DNA of 64,000 nt from Catenulispora yoronensis (lineage in GTDB: Bacteria; Actinomycetota; Actinomycetes; Streptomycetales; Catenulisporaceae): positions 62,001 to 126,000 of the forward strand of contig NZ_BAAAQN010000014.1 of NCBI RefSeq assembly GCF_039531695.1, written 5' to 3'. The translations under genes and the position numbers were made by a program. This document shows positions 33,106-41,832 of the stretch, piece by piece (the first letter of the stretch is position 1; each line of letters opens with the position of its first letter). The notes under the pieces were generated by a model that was given only the letters and a program-made list of their open reading frames with translations, did no database searches and had not been told where the DNA came from.

Positions 33106-35568
33106 TCAGCCGCCGTCGACCGGGCTCGTCACGAACGCCACCGGCACCTCCACCGGCGCCCCCGAGCCGTCGCGGCGCGGATCCACCGCGGGCAGGGCCA
33201 CCGGGGTGCCGGTCTCGGAGCTGGCGTAGGCCGGGGCGTTGACCGCCCAGGCGGCGACCAGGCGGTGCTCGCCCTTCAGGAACCGCTGGCAGCGCACGCC
33301 GCCGGTGGCGCGGCCCTTCGTCGGGTACAGGTCGTAGGGCGTGGCCTTGATCGTGGTGGCGGTGTCGACCAGGGCGTCGTCGCTGCCGGCCAGGGTGACC
33401 ACCAGGCCGTCGCGGCCGGGGTCGACCGCGCCGAAGTAGAGCACCGAGGCGTCCTGGTCCAGGCTGATGCCGGCCATGCCGCCGGCCGGGCAGCCCTGCG
33501 GGCGGACCAGGGCGGCGGCGTACTTCAGGATCTGGGCGTCGTCGGTGATGAAGACCAGCTCCTCCTCGCCGGTGCGCAGCTCGGTCGCGCCGATCAGGCT
33601 GTCGCCGTCCTTGAGGGTGATCACCTCGAAGGTGTCGCGGTTCTTCGGATAGTCCGGGACCACCCGCTTGACCACGCCCTGCACCGTGCCCAGGGCCAGG
33701 CCGGGGGAGTCCGGGGACAGCGAGCACAGGCACAGCAGGCGCTCGTCCTCCTCCAGCCGGACGAACTCGGTCGCCGGGGCGCCGCCGGCCAGGCTGGGCG
33801 CGGCGGCCGAGGCGGTCTGGGGCAGCACCGGCAGGTCGATCACCGGGAACCGGATCAGCCGGCCGGTGCTGGTGACCGCGCCGACCTCGCCCCTTATCGT
33901 CGAGGTCACCACCGAGGCGACGGAGTCGTTCTTGCCGCGCTCGCCGCCGGTGCCCAGCGCGGTGACGCCGGAGGCGGTGCGGGCCAGCAGGCCGGTGGCG
34001 GACAGCAGCACCCGCACCGGGTCGTCGGAGATCTCCAGCGGCTGGGCCTCGAACACCGGCAGCGCGCCCTCGACCAGGACGCTGCGCCGCGGCGTGGCGA
34101 ACTGCTTGGAGATGGCGTTCAGCTCGTCGGAGACCACCTTGCGCAGCAGGGTGTCGGACTCCAGGATGGCCGTCAGGTCCTTGATCTCGCCGGTCAGCTT
34201 GTCGCGCTCGGACTCCAGCTCCATCGAGTCGAAGCGGGTCAGCCGGCGCAGCGGCGTGTCCAGGATGTACGTGGCCTGCTTGTCCGACAGCGCGAGGGCG
34301 GCCATCAGGTTGTCCTTGGCGGCCGCGGCGTCGTCGGACTCGCGGATGATCCGGATCACCCGGTCGATGTCGACCAGCGCGATCAGCAGGCCCTCGACCA
34401 GGTGCAGCCGGTTCTGGCGCTTGGTGCGGCGGTGCTCGGTGCGGCGGCGCACCACCTCGAACCGGTGGTCGAGGTAGACCTCCAGCATCTCCTTCAGGCC
34501 CAGGGTCAGCGGCTGCCCGTCGACCAGGGCCACGTTGTTGATGCCGAAGGACTCCTCCAGCGGCGTCAGCTTGTACAGCTGCTCCAGCACCGCCTCCGGG
34601 TTGAACCCGGCCTTGACCTCGATCACCAGCTTCAGGCCGTTGAACCGGTCGGACAGGTCCTTCAGGTCGGTGACGCCCTGCAGCCGCTTGCTCTGCACCA
34701 GCTCCTTGACCTTGGCGATGACCTTCTCCGGGCCGGTGTTGAAGGGCAGCTCGGTGACCACGATGCCCTCGCGGCGCGGGGTCACCTTCTCGATCGTGGC
34801 GGTGGCCCGCATCTTGAACACGCCGCGGCCGGACTCGTAGGCGTCCCGGATGCCCTGCTCGCCGATGATCTGCCCGCCGGTGGGCAGGTCCGGGCCCGGG
34901 ACGAACCGCATCAAGTCGTCCAGGGTGGCGCTCGGGTGCTTGATCAGGTGCCGGGCCGCGGCCACCACCTCGCCGAGGTTGTGCGGCGGCATGTTGGTGG
35001 CCATCCCGACCGCGATCCCGGCCGCGCCGTTCACCAGCAGGTTCGGGAACGCCGCCGGCAGGACCTGCGGCTCCTGCTCCTGGCCGTCGTAGTTGGGCCC
35101 GAACTCGACCGTGTCCTCGTCGATGGACTCGGTCATTATCATCGCCGCCGGCGAGAGCCGGGCCTCGGTGTACCGCATGGCGGCCGGCGGGTCGTCCCCG
35201 CCCAGGGAACCGAAGTTGCCGTGCCCGTCGACCAGCGGGATCCGCATCGCCCAGGACTGCGCCATGCGCACCAGCGAGTCGTAGATCGCGGTGTCCGAGT
35301 GCGGGTGCAGCTTGCCCATCACGTCGCCGACGACCCGGGCGCTCTTGACGAACCCGCGGTCCGGCCGCAGGCCCATCTCGTTCATCTGGAACAGGATCCG
35401 CCGGTGCACCGGCTTGAGGCCGTCCCGGGCGTCGGGGAGGGCACGCGAATAGATGACCGAGTACGCGTACTCCCGGTACGAGTCGGAGAGCTCGTCGGCG
35501 ACGTCGACGTCGATGATGCGTTCTTCGAAGTCCTCGTCGGGCTCGGGGGTCGTGCTGCGGCGTGCCAT
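33106..35568 (-). CDS. parC: DNA topoisomerase IV subunit A
   Basis: An 820-residue GyrA/ParC-family protein. The breakage-reunion domain shows PDARDGLKPVHRRILFQM, the quinolone-resistance region KLHPHSDTAIYDSLVRMAQ and the catalytic tyrosine in AAMRYTEARLS. The C-terminal third is a beta-pinwheel with degenerate blades rather than clear GyrA boxes (for example TIRGEVGAVTSTGRLIRF), supporting ParC. It cleaves and rejoins DNA with ParE, encoded about 8 kb away on the opposite strand. Start ATG 35568; the stop is followed by the 33037 hairpin. Confidence 0.94.
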   Translation of the reverse strand: MARRSTTPEPDEDFEERIIDVDVADELSDSYREYAYSVIYSRALPDARDGLKPVHRRILFQMNEMGLRPDRGFVKSARVVGDVMGKLHPHSDTAIYDSLVRMAQSWAMRIPLVDGHGNFGSLGGDDPPAAMRYTEARLSPAAMIMTESIDEDTVEFGPNYDGQEQEPQVLPAAFPNLLVNGAAGIAVGMATNMPPHNLGEVVAAARHLIKHPSATLDDLMRFVPGPDLPTGGQIIGEQGIRDAYESGRGVFKMRATATIEKVTPRREGIVVTELPFNTGPEKVIAKVKELVQSKRLQGVTDLKDLSDRFNGLKLVIEVKAGFNPEAVLEQLYKLTPLEESFGINNVALVDGQPLTLGLKEMLEVYLDHRFEVVRRRTEHRRTKRQNRLHLVEGLLIALVDIDRVIRIIRESDDAAAAKDNLMAALALSDKQATYILDTPLRRLTRFDSMELESERDKLTGEIKDLTAILESDTLLRKVVSDELNAISKQFATPRRSVLVEGALPVFEAQPLEISDDPVRVLLSATGLLARTASGVTALGTGGERGKNDSVASVVTSTIRGEVGAVTSTGRLIRFPVIDLPVLPQTASAAAPSLAGGAPATEFVRLEEDERLLCLCSLSPDSPGLALGTVQGVVKRVVPDYPKNRDTFEVITLKDGDSLIGATELRTGEEELVFITDDAQILKYAAALVRPQGCPAGGMAGISLDQDASVLYFGAVDPGRDGLVVTLAGSDDALVDTATTIKATPYDLYPTKGRATGGVRCQRFLKGEHRLVAAWAVNAPAYASSETGTPVALPAVDPRRDGSGAPVEVPVAFVTSPVDGG

Positions 35569-35724
35569 CTCTCGTGCGGCTCCTGCTCTACGCGCTGCGA
35601 TGCGGGTGACGCCCTATTGTTGCGCGTCGCCCCGACAGTTCGGGTCAGCAGGGCTCGTCACGGACGCCGGGCGGTCGGTTCGAACGTCTATCCTCTTTGA
35701 ATCTTGATGTCACGGGGAGGACAT

Positions 35725-36537
35725 GTGAAGGCGAAGATATCGCTCGGGTTGGCAGTGGCGACGGTTTTTCTGGCCGGATGTTCGAGCTCTGCGAGCGGGG
35801 GATCGGGCCTCGGCGCGCTGGCGCCGTCGGGCCAAGGGCCGGCCGCGAACGCGGCGAACACCTCGGAAGGCACCTCGGCCGACACCTCGGCGGGCACGTC
35901 GGCGGCCACTTCAGCGGGCACCTCGGCCGGTGCGGACGGCGCGAGCCCGCCCGACGCCGGCGCCACTGCCACCACCGCCACCACCACCGGCTCGGCGTCG
36001 GGCGCCAAGCCGGTGGCCAAGCTGCTGGCGCCGTTGAAGCTGTCGGCGGGCGGCGGCTACCGGTTCAGCATCACGGACGGCCCGCATCCGCCCGCGGACT
36101 GGATCCAGGCCACCAGTCCGACCGACTCCGCCGGCGAGGAGGTCACCGTCCCGGTCGAACTGGTCGCGCTGGTCGACGAGGCGGCCAAGACCGGGGACCT
36201 GGACTCGCTGCGCAAGCTCTGCGCGAAGAACTGCTCCGGTCTGGCCACGGTCCTGCCGGCCAAGGACAAGTCCGGGCGCACCGGCTTCCAGCGGCTGTCC
36301 GAGCTGCTGGAGAAGGCGCATCCGGCCGGGGACGAGGCGAACCCGCTGAATTCCTGGTACTTCCCGGGCTTCACCGCGCCGAAGCACGACGCGACCGACC
36401 TGGACCAGAAGGACCTGAAGCTGTTCGGCGCCGCCAAGGCGGCGTCCTACCAGGGCCTGCGGACCGCGTTCGAACTCGTCGGCGACGGCCCGGACGGGAG
36501 CCTCGTCTGGAACGGGATCCTGCCGGCCGCGGGGTGA
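35725..36537 (+). CDS. Putative lipoprotein of unknown function
   Basis: A 270-residue secreted lipoprotein: Lys-containing n-region (KAKISLGLAVATVFLAGCSS) with lipobox LAGC, followed by a ~70-residue Thr/Ser/Ala-rich linker and a C-terminal domain of ~170 residues (YRFSITDGPHPPADWIQATS, LVDEAAKTGDLDSLRKLC, LDQKDLKLFGAAKA) resembling DUF6318/NTF2-like lipoprotein domains, a tentative match. GGGAGG lies five bases before the GTG at 35725, which I prefer to the ATG at 35704. It diverges from parC. Confidence 0.8.
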   Translation: MKAKISLGLAVATVFLAGCSSSASGGSGLGALAPSGQGPAANAANTSEGTSADTSAGTSAATSAGTSAGADGASPPDAGATATTATTTGSASGAKPVAKLLAPLKLSAGGGYRFSITDGPHPPADWIQATSPTDSAGEEVTVPVELVALVDEAAKTGDLDSLRKLCAKNCSGLATVLPAKDKSGRTGFQRLSELLEKAHPAGDEANPLNSWYFPGFTAPKHDATDLDQKDLKLFGAAKAASYQGLRTAFELVGDGPDGSLVWNGILPAAG

Positions 36538-36664
36538 GGCGGTAGCGCCGCGGGGCGGGGTGCGCCGGCCGGTACGGCCGAAATCGGCGGATAACACCCC
36601 GTCCCGTCACGCTTCCGTGCGGCATGGGGCCCGCGCGCGGCCCGGCAGGTGTCAGGATGGACCC

Positions 36665-37321
36665 ATGCCCAACTCGCAGTCGTCCTCCTCAGCCCGCTCC
36701 GCAGATCACGGTCTGCTCGCCGCGATCGAACGCAGCGGCTACTATCCGGCGCTCGTCGCGGAGGCGGTCCAGGACGCGGTCGGGTCCGAGGCCGTACTCG
36801 GCCACCTCGTGCACCAGGAGACCACCTTCGACGCCGACGAGGTGCGGCGGCACGTCACGGTGCTGGCGGTGACCCCGACCCGGCTGATCGCCGGGCACAC
36901 CGACGAGTACGGTTCCGACGACCCGATGGCCCCGGTGCCCCCGGGGTCGCCGGAGTCCACGACCGGCGCCAAGGCCTACGCCACCACCTCGACCGAGACC
37001 GTGCCGCTGCACCGCATCTCCTCGGTGGTGGTCAGCCGGGTCGTGGAGGACCCGGCCAACCACAAGCCCGGCATCCCGCCGCGCGAGGTGGTGCTGACCA
37101 TCGGCTGGGGCGTGGTGAGCCGGCTGGACCTGGAGCCGGCCAACTGCGGCGACCCGCACTGCGACGCCGACCACGGCTACACCGGCACCGCCACCGCCGA
37201 CGACGTGATGATCCGGGTCTCGGCCGAGGCCGACGGCGCGGACGCGGTCAACGAGACCCTGGCCTTCGCCCGGGCGCTCACCGACGTGGTGACCGAGGCC
37301 GGCGCCCGCGGCGGGCGCTGA
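36665..37321 (+). CDS. DUF5998 family protein
   Basis: A 218-residue conserved actinobacterial protein, recognised by HQETTFDADEVRRHVTVLAV, RLIAGHTDEY and the Cys/His-bearing NCGDPHCDADHGYTGT. Function unknown. It is found next to parC and the following phosphodiesterase and rhodanese genes in Streptomyces-type genomes, as here. The ATG at 36665 gives the typical length; upstream frame is spurious. It is 13 bp from the next gene, so likely an operon. Confidence 0.85.
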   Translation: MPNSQSSSSARSADHGLLAAIERSGYYPALVAEAVQDAVGSEAVLGHLVHQETTFDADEVRRHVTVLAVTPTRLIAGHTDEYGSDDPMAPVPPGSPESTTGAKAYATTSTETVPLHRISSVVVSRVVEDPANHKPGIPPREVVLTIGWGVVSRLDLEPANCGDPHCDADHGYTGTATADDVMIRVSAEADGADAVNETLAFARALTDVVTEAGARGGR

Positions 37322-37334
37322 GGGCGCGCCGCGC

Positions 37335-38549
37335 GTGAGCGACTCCGACCTGGTCCTGCCCGCCTACGGCCGCGGCGCGCTGTCCGATCTGATGCCGGCG
37401 GTGCTGGCCGCGCTCGGCGTCGCCGGCTCCGCGAACCCGCTGGGCCTGGCCCCGACCCGCCGGGCCTGCGTCTTCCTGGTCGACGGCATGGGCGCCCGGC
37501 TCGTCGAGCGCAACGCCGACGCCGCGCCGTTCCTGGCCGCCGCGCTGCGCGCCGGCCGGTCGCTGACCGCCGGCTTCCCCTCCACCACCGCCGCCAGCAT
37601 CGGCTCACTGGGCACCGGACTGCCCTCCGGCGCCAGCGGCATGCTCGGCTACCGGGTCCTGGTCCCCGGCACCCCGCACCTGATCAACCTGCTGCGCTGG
37701 GACGCCCCGGTCGACCCGCTCCAGTGGCAGCCGCGCGAGACCGTGTTCGAACACGCCACGCGCGAGGGCATCGAGGTCACCCAGGTCACCGCGGCCCGGT
37801 TCCAGGACTCCGGCCTGACCCGCTCGGTGCTGCGCGGCGGCACCTTCACCGGCGCCGAGTCCCTGGTCAGCCGGGTGGCCGGGGCGCTGGAGGTGCTCCA
37901 GGACGCGGCCGCCCGGGACGCCCGGGCCCTGGTCTACCTGTACTACGCCGACCTGGACGCCGCCGGGCACGTCAGCGGCGTGGCCTCGGAGACCTGGCGC
38001 GAACAGCTGGCCACCGTCGACGCCACGGTGCGCGAGCTGGCCGCGCGGCTGCCCGCCGGCACCACGCTGTACGTCACCGCCGACCACGGCATGGTCGACA
38101 TCCCCGCCGACCGCCGGGTCGACGTGGACGAGGACCCCGAGCTCCAGGTCGGCGTCCGGCTGCTGGGCGGCGAGGGCCGGGCCCGGCACGTGTACGCCAA
38201 GCCCGGCGCGGCCCGCGACGTGCTGCAGATCTGGCGCGAGGCGCTGGAGGACGTGGCCGTGGTCCGGTCCCGCGAGGAGGCCGTCTACGAGGGCTGGTTC
38301 GGGCCGCCGGAGGACGTGGCCGACGCCGTCGCCCCGCGCATCGGCGACGTGGTGGCGGCGCTGCTCGACGACTGGGCCGTGGTCGCGACCCGCCGCGAGA
38401 AGCTGGAGTCCCGGCTGCTCGGCATGCACGGGTCGCTGTCCGCCTCCGAGCAGGAGGTGCCGCTGCTGGTGTTCGCGGCGCCGCAGGAGGTGTCGCCGGC
38501 GACGGTGGTACCGGAGGCGGCGTCGTCGGAGCCGGTGTCACCGCGGTAG
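37335..38549 (+). CDS. Alkaline-phosphatase-superfamily nucleotide pyrophosphatase/phosphodiesterase
   Basis: A 404-residue metal-dependent hydrolase of the NPP/AP superfamily. Visible features are the first metal Asp in CVFLVDGMGARL, the Thr nucleophile region GFPSTTAASIGSLGTG, YYADLDAAGHVSG and TADHGMVDI. These coordinate two zinc ions. No signal peptide, so cytoplasmic. Start is the GTG at 37335, 13 bp after the DUF5998 gene. Substrate unknown; phosphodiester or nucleotide substrates are typical. Confidence 0.9.
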   Translation: MSDSDLVLPAYGRGALSDLMPAVLAALGVAGSANPLGLAPTRRACVFLVDGMGARLVERNADAAPFLAAALRAGRSLTAGFPSTTAASIGSLGTGLPSGASGMLGYRVLVPGTPHLINLLRWDAPVDPLQWQPRETVFEHATREGIEVTQVTAARFQDSGLTRSVLRGGTFTGAESLVSRVAGALEVLQDAAARDARALVYLYYADLDAAGHVSGVASETWREQLATVDATVRELAARLPAGTTLYVTADHGMVDIPADRRVDVDEDPELQVGVRLLGGEGRARHVYAKPGAARDVLQIWREALEDVAVVRSREEAVYEGWFGPPEDVADAVAPRIGDVVAALLDDWAVVATRREKLESRLLGMHGSLSASEQEVPLLVFAAPQEVSPATVVPEAASSEPVSPR

Positions 38550-38595
38550 ACGGTCTCTCTAGATCAGTTGGGATTTCGATGCCAGGATTGCGCTC

Positions 38596-39483
38596 ATGCG
38601 CCAACCCGGAACCTCCCCGCTGATCTGCGTGGACCAGCTCGCGGCCGACCTTGCTTGCGGCACCGCACCGATCCTCATCGACATTCGTTGGAAGCTCGGC
38701 GAGCCGAGTACGTACGGGTTCGGCGTCTATCGCGAGGGGCACGTCCCGGGCGCGCGCTATCTCAGTCTCGACGAGGATCTGGCCGAGCACCCCGAGGCTC
38801 CGGTCGGTCCGCGCGGCCGGCACCCGCTGCCGGACCCGGAGCGCTTCGCCGCCGCGATGCGCCGGGTCGGCGTGCGCAGCGACCTGCCGGTCGTCGTGTA
38901 CGACGACGGCGACGGCACCCAGGCCGCCCGGGCCTGGTGGCTGCTGCGCCACCACGGCCATGCCGACGTGCGGGTGCTGGACGGCGGGTTCGCGGCCTGG
39001 CGGGCCGCCGGGCACGTCGTCGAGCAGGGCGAGCCGGAGGCGGACGCCGCCGAGGGCGACTTCCAGGCCCTGGTCCCGGGGATCTTCACCGTCGTCGACC
39101 ACGACGGCGCCGCCGCCGTCGCCGAGTCCGGGGTGCTGCTCGACGCCCGGGCCGGCGCCCGGTACCGCGGCGAGGTGGAGCCCGTCGACCCGGCCGCCGG
39201 ACACGTTCCCGGGGCGGCGTCCGCGCCGACCACGGACAACCTGGCCAAGGACGGCCGCTTCCTGCCGGCCGCCGCGCTGGCGCAGCGGTTCGAGGCGCTG
39301 GGCGTCACGCCGGAGCACGCTGCGGACGTCGCCGTGTACTGCGGTTCCGGCGTCACCGCGACCCACGAGATCCTGGCGATGGCGGTGGCCGGCATCGACC
39401 CGGAGGGCGTGGCGCTCTATGAGGGGTCGTGGAGCGGCTGGGCTTCGGACCCGGAGCGCACCGTGGCCACCGGCGAGTCCTGA
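38596..39483 (+). CDS. Thiosulfate/3-mercaptopyruvate sulfurtransferase (two-domain rhodanese)
   Basis: A 295-residue two-domain rhodanese. The first, inactive domain contains LIDIRWKLG...EGHVPGARYLSLDEDL; the second carries the active-site loop YCGSGVTATHEIL with the persulfide Cys, and the spacing motif DARAGARYRGEVEPVDPAAG. It transfers sulfane sulfur to cyanide or thiols. Family length is normal. It lies 46 bp after the phosphodiesterase and 60 bp before the iron-box dyad. Confidence 0.92.
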   Translation: MRQPGTSPLICVDQLAADLACGTAPILIDIRWKLGEPSTYGFGVYREGHVPGARYLSLDEDLAEHPEAPVGPRGRHPLPDPERFAAAMRRVGVRSDLPVVVYDDGDGTQAARAWWLLRHHGHADVRVLDGGFAAWRAAGHVVEQGEPEADAAEGDFQALVPGIFTVVDHDGAAAVAESGVLLDARAGARYRGEVEPVDPAAGHVPGAASAPTTDNLAKDGRFLPAAALAQRFEALGVTPEHAADVAVYCGSGVTATHEILAMAVAGIDPEGVALYEGSWSGWASDPERTVATGES

Positions 39484-39543
39484 GACGCAGATCACCGGAT
39501 GATCGGACCGGGGTGGTTCCGCCCTCCGGCTCGGCGGTGCTAG

Positions 39544-39579
39544 CTTAGGCATGCCTTACTGAAGTAAGGCGTACCTTAG
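39544..39579. promoter_or_regulatory. Iron-box-like dyad (DmdR/IdeR type) upstream of the efe operon
   Basis: Two 16-bp half units (39544-39559 and 39564-39579) form a large inverted repeat with 13 of 16 positions matching. Each contains AGGC..CCTTA-type sequence like the DtxR-family iron box TTAGGTTAGGCTAACCTAA (by eye, 12-13 of 19 matches for two overlapping registers). It ends 32 bp before the efeUO start, fitting iron repression of uptake. Confidence 0.65.
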
Positions 39580-39611
39580 TGTGTGCTGACGAGCTGAAGG
39601 GGCGGGACACG

Positions 39612-41765
39612 GTGCTGTCGGACGCCTTCCCGAGTTTCCTGATCGGACTCCGTGAGGGATTGGAGGCCGGGCTGGTCGTCTCCATCCTGCTCGCCGCCCT
39701 CATCAAGGCCGGCCGCCGGGATCGGGTCGGCCCGGTCTGGTTCGGGATCGCCGCCGCCGCCGCGCTCAGCCTGTCCTTCGCCGCGGTGCTCACCTTCACC
39801 TCCGCGCACCTGCCGCCCAAGGCGCAGGACGTGTTCGGCGGCGTGCTCTCGCTGCTGGCCGTCGGCTTCGTCACCACGATGGTGTTCTGGATGCGCCGGG
39901 CCAGCGCCTCGATGTCCGGGGACATCAAGGCCAAACTGGCCGCCGCGCTCGGCTCCAGCACCGGCGTGCTGATCTTCACGGCGTTCGCCGCGGTGGCCCG
40001 CGAGGGCCTGGAGACCTCGCTGTTCCTGTGGACGACGGCGCAGACGGCGCATGAGAAAAGCGGGCCAGCCATCGGCGCGGTTTTCGGGATCGCAGTGGCG
40101 ACGCTGCTGTGCTGGGGGCTCTACCACCGCGCGCTGAAGCTGAACCTCACCAAGTTCTTCAAGATCACCGGGCTGGTGCTGGTGGTCATCGCGGCCGGCG
40201 TGGTCGCCTACGGCCTGCAGGACCTCCAGGAGAGCGGCGTGGTCGGCGGCTTCACGTCCTACGCCTGGGACCTGAGCGCGCACATCGACCCCAACGCCTG
40301 GTACTCCACGGTGGTGGCCGGGACGCTGAACCTGACGCCGAAGATGACCTGGCTGTCGGTGGCCGGATACGTGGTCTACCTCGCCCCGGTGCTGTACTTC
40401 TACCTGCGGCCGGCTGTCGCGCCGCGGCCCAAGGTTTCCCAGACCGCCGAGGCGGCCCCGTCGACTCCGCGCCCCACCGCCGGGTCGGCGGACACCCCGG
40501 TCGCCTCGGCTTCGACGCCGGCCGCGACGCCGGCCCCGGTCCCGGCTTCGGCCTCCGTCCCGGCCGCTCCGGCCCCGGCTCCCGCCGCCCGCCGGCCCGC
40601 CCCGCGCTGGGCCATGGGCACTGCGGTGGTCGCGGTGCCCGCGGTCGCGGCGGTGGCCGTGATCGTGGCGGTCGGCCCGACGTCCTCGGCCCGGGCCGAC
40701 CAGACCATCGAGGTCTCGGCGGCGTCCTGCGGCAAGGGCTTCGGGGATCTGGCCACCGGTGAGCACGTGTTCCAGATGAAGAACACCGGCGACGTGCCCG
40801 CCGAGGTCTACCTGCTGGACCCGTCGACCAACGCCGTCTACGGCGAGATCGAGGGCCTGGCCCCGGGCACCACCCGGCCGCTGACCGCGACGCTCGGCGC
40901 CGGGGCCTACGCCTGGCGCTGCGTGCCGAACGGCAAGGGCGCGGTGACCTCGGCGGTCAAGCGCGTGACCGGCGCCGGCACCTCCAGGACCGCGGTCGTG
41001 CCGATCGCCGAGAAGGACCTGGACGCGCCGCTGGAGCAGTACCGGTCCTACGTCACCGACCACCTGACCGAGCTGGCCGGTTACACCGCCAAGCTGAAGC
41101 AGGACGTGGACTCCGGCGATCTGGCGGCGGCCAAGAACGACTGGCTCACCGCGCATCTGTCCTACAACCGCCTCGGCGCCGCCTACGGCACCTTCGCGGA
41201 CTGGGACGCCAAGATCGACGGTCGCGCCGACGGGCTGCCGGACAAGGAGAAGGACAAGGACTTCACCGGCTTCCACCGGCTGGAGTACGGCCTCTGGCAC
41301 GGCGAGGCGGCGGCCGGGCTGGCGCCGGTCGCCGACCAACTGGACGCCGACGTGCACGGCTTGATCGACGCCTGGCCGAAGCAGGAGTTCGACCCGGCGG
41401 ACCTGCCGCTGCGCGCCCACGAGATCCTGGAGAACACTCTTCAGTTCCAGCTCACCGGCGACGCCGACTACGGCTCGGGCAGCACGCTGGCCACCGCCGA
41501 CGCCAACCTCGCCGGCACCCGGGTGGTGCTGAACGTGATCCGGCCGCTGGTGCAGGCCCGGGACCCGCGCGGGCTGGCGGACATCGACACCTGGCTGGAC
41601 CGGTTCGGCGCGGCGGTCGGCGTCGCGAAGCAGCCGGACGGGACCTGGACGCCGGTCGACAAGCTGGCCGCCGCCGACCGCCAGAAGCTGAACGGGACGC
41701 TGGGCGAGCTGCTGGAGCAGCTGGCCGTGGTGCCGGACCTGCTGGAGATCCGCAAGGCGACGTGA
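39612..41765 (+). CDS. efeUO: EfeU-EfeO fusion: ferrous/ferric iron permease joined to periplasmic-type M75 iron-binding protein
   Basis: A 717-residue fusion. The N-terminal ~270 residues are an FTR1/EfeU permease with seven hydrophobic helices and both REGLE motifs (residues 14-18 and 130-134). A Pro/Ala-rich linker (~275-330) and one more transmembrane helix (~334-356) lead to an extracellular EfeO part: a cupredoxin-like domain (~365-450) and an M75 imelysin-like domain (~460-717) with the HxxE iron motif HRLEYGLW at ~555. EfeU and EfeO are usually separate. I chose the GTG at 39612; the frame is open from 39579, but that start sits in the iron box. EfeB follows, completing the EfeUOB system. 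Confidence 0.9.
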   Translation: MLSDAFPSFLIGLREGLEAGLVVSILLAALIKAGRRDRVGPVWFGIAAAAALSLSFAAVLTFTSAHLPPKAQDVFGGVLSLLAVGFVTTMVFWMRRASASMSGDIKAKLAAALGSSTGVLIFTAFAAVAREGLETSLFLWTTAQTAHEKSGPAIGAVFGIAVATLLCWGLYHRALKLNLTKFFKITGLVLVVIAAGVVAYGLQDLQESGVVGGFTSYAWDLSAHIDPNAWYSTVVAGTLNLTPKMTWLSVAGYVVYLAPVLYFYLRPAVAPRPKVSQTAEAAPSTPRPTAGSADTPVASASTPAATPAPVPASASVPAAPAPAPAARRPAPRWAMGTAVVAVPAVAAVAVIVAVGPTSSARADQTIEVSAASCGKGFGDLATGEHVFQMKNTGDVPAEVYLLDPSTNAVYGEIEGLAPGTTRPLTATLGAGAYAWRCVPNGKGAVTSAVKRVTGAGTSRTAVVPIAEKDLDAPLEQYRSYVTDHLTELAGYTAKLKQDVDSGDLAAAKNDWLTAHLSYNRLGAAYGTFADWDAKIDGRADGLPDKEKDKDFTGFHRLEYGLWHGEAAAGLAPVADQLDADVHGLIDAWPKQEFDPADLPLRAHEILENTLQFQLTGDADYGSGSTLATADANLAGTRVVLNVIRPLVQARDPRGLADIDTWLDRFGAAVGVAKQPDGTWTPVDKLAAADRQKLNGTLGELLEQLAVVPDLLEIRKAT

Positions 41766-41832
41766 GCGGCGGGAGCGAGCCTCCCCCGTACGCCGTTCCT
41801 GCCGATTCCGTAGACGAAAGCTGTGCTTTGAG

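Noticed and set aside
33078..33110. Three TCTCGGCCGC-like copies next to the parC stop as a regulatory array
   Set aside because: Too short and overlapping the parC 3' end; probably local slippage.
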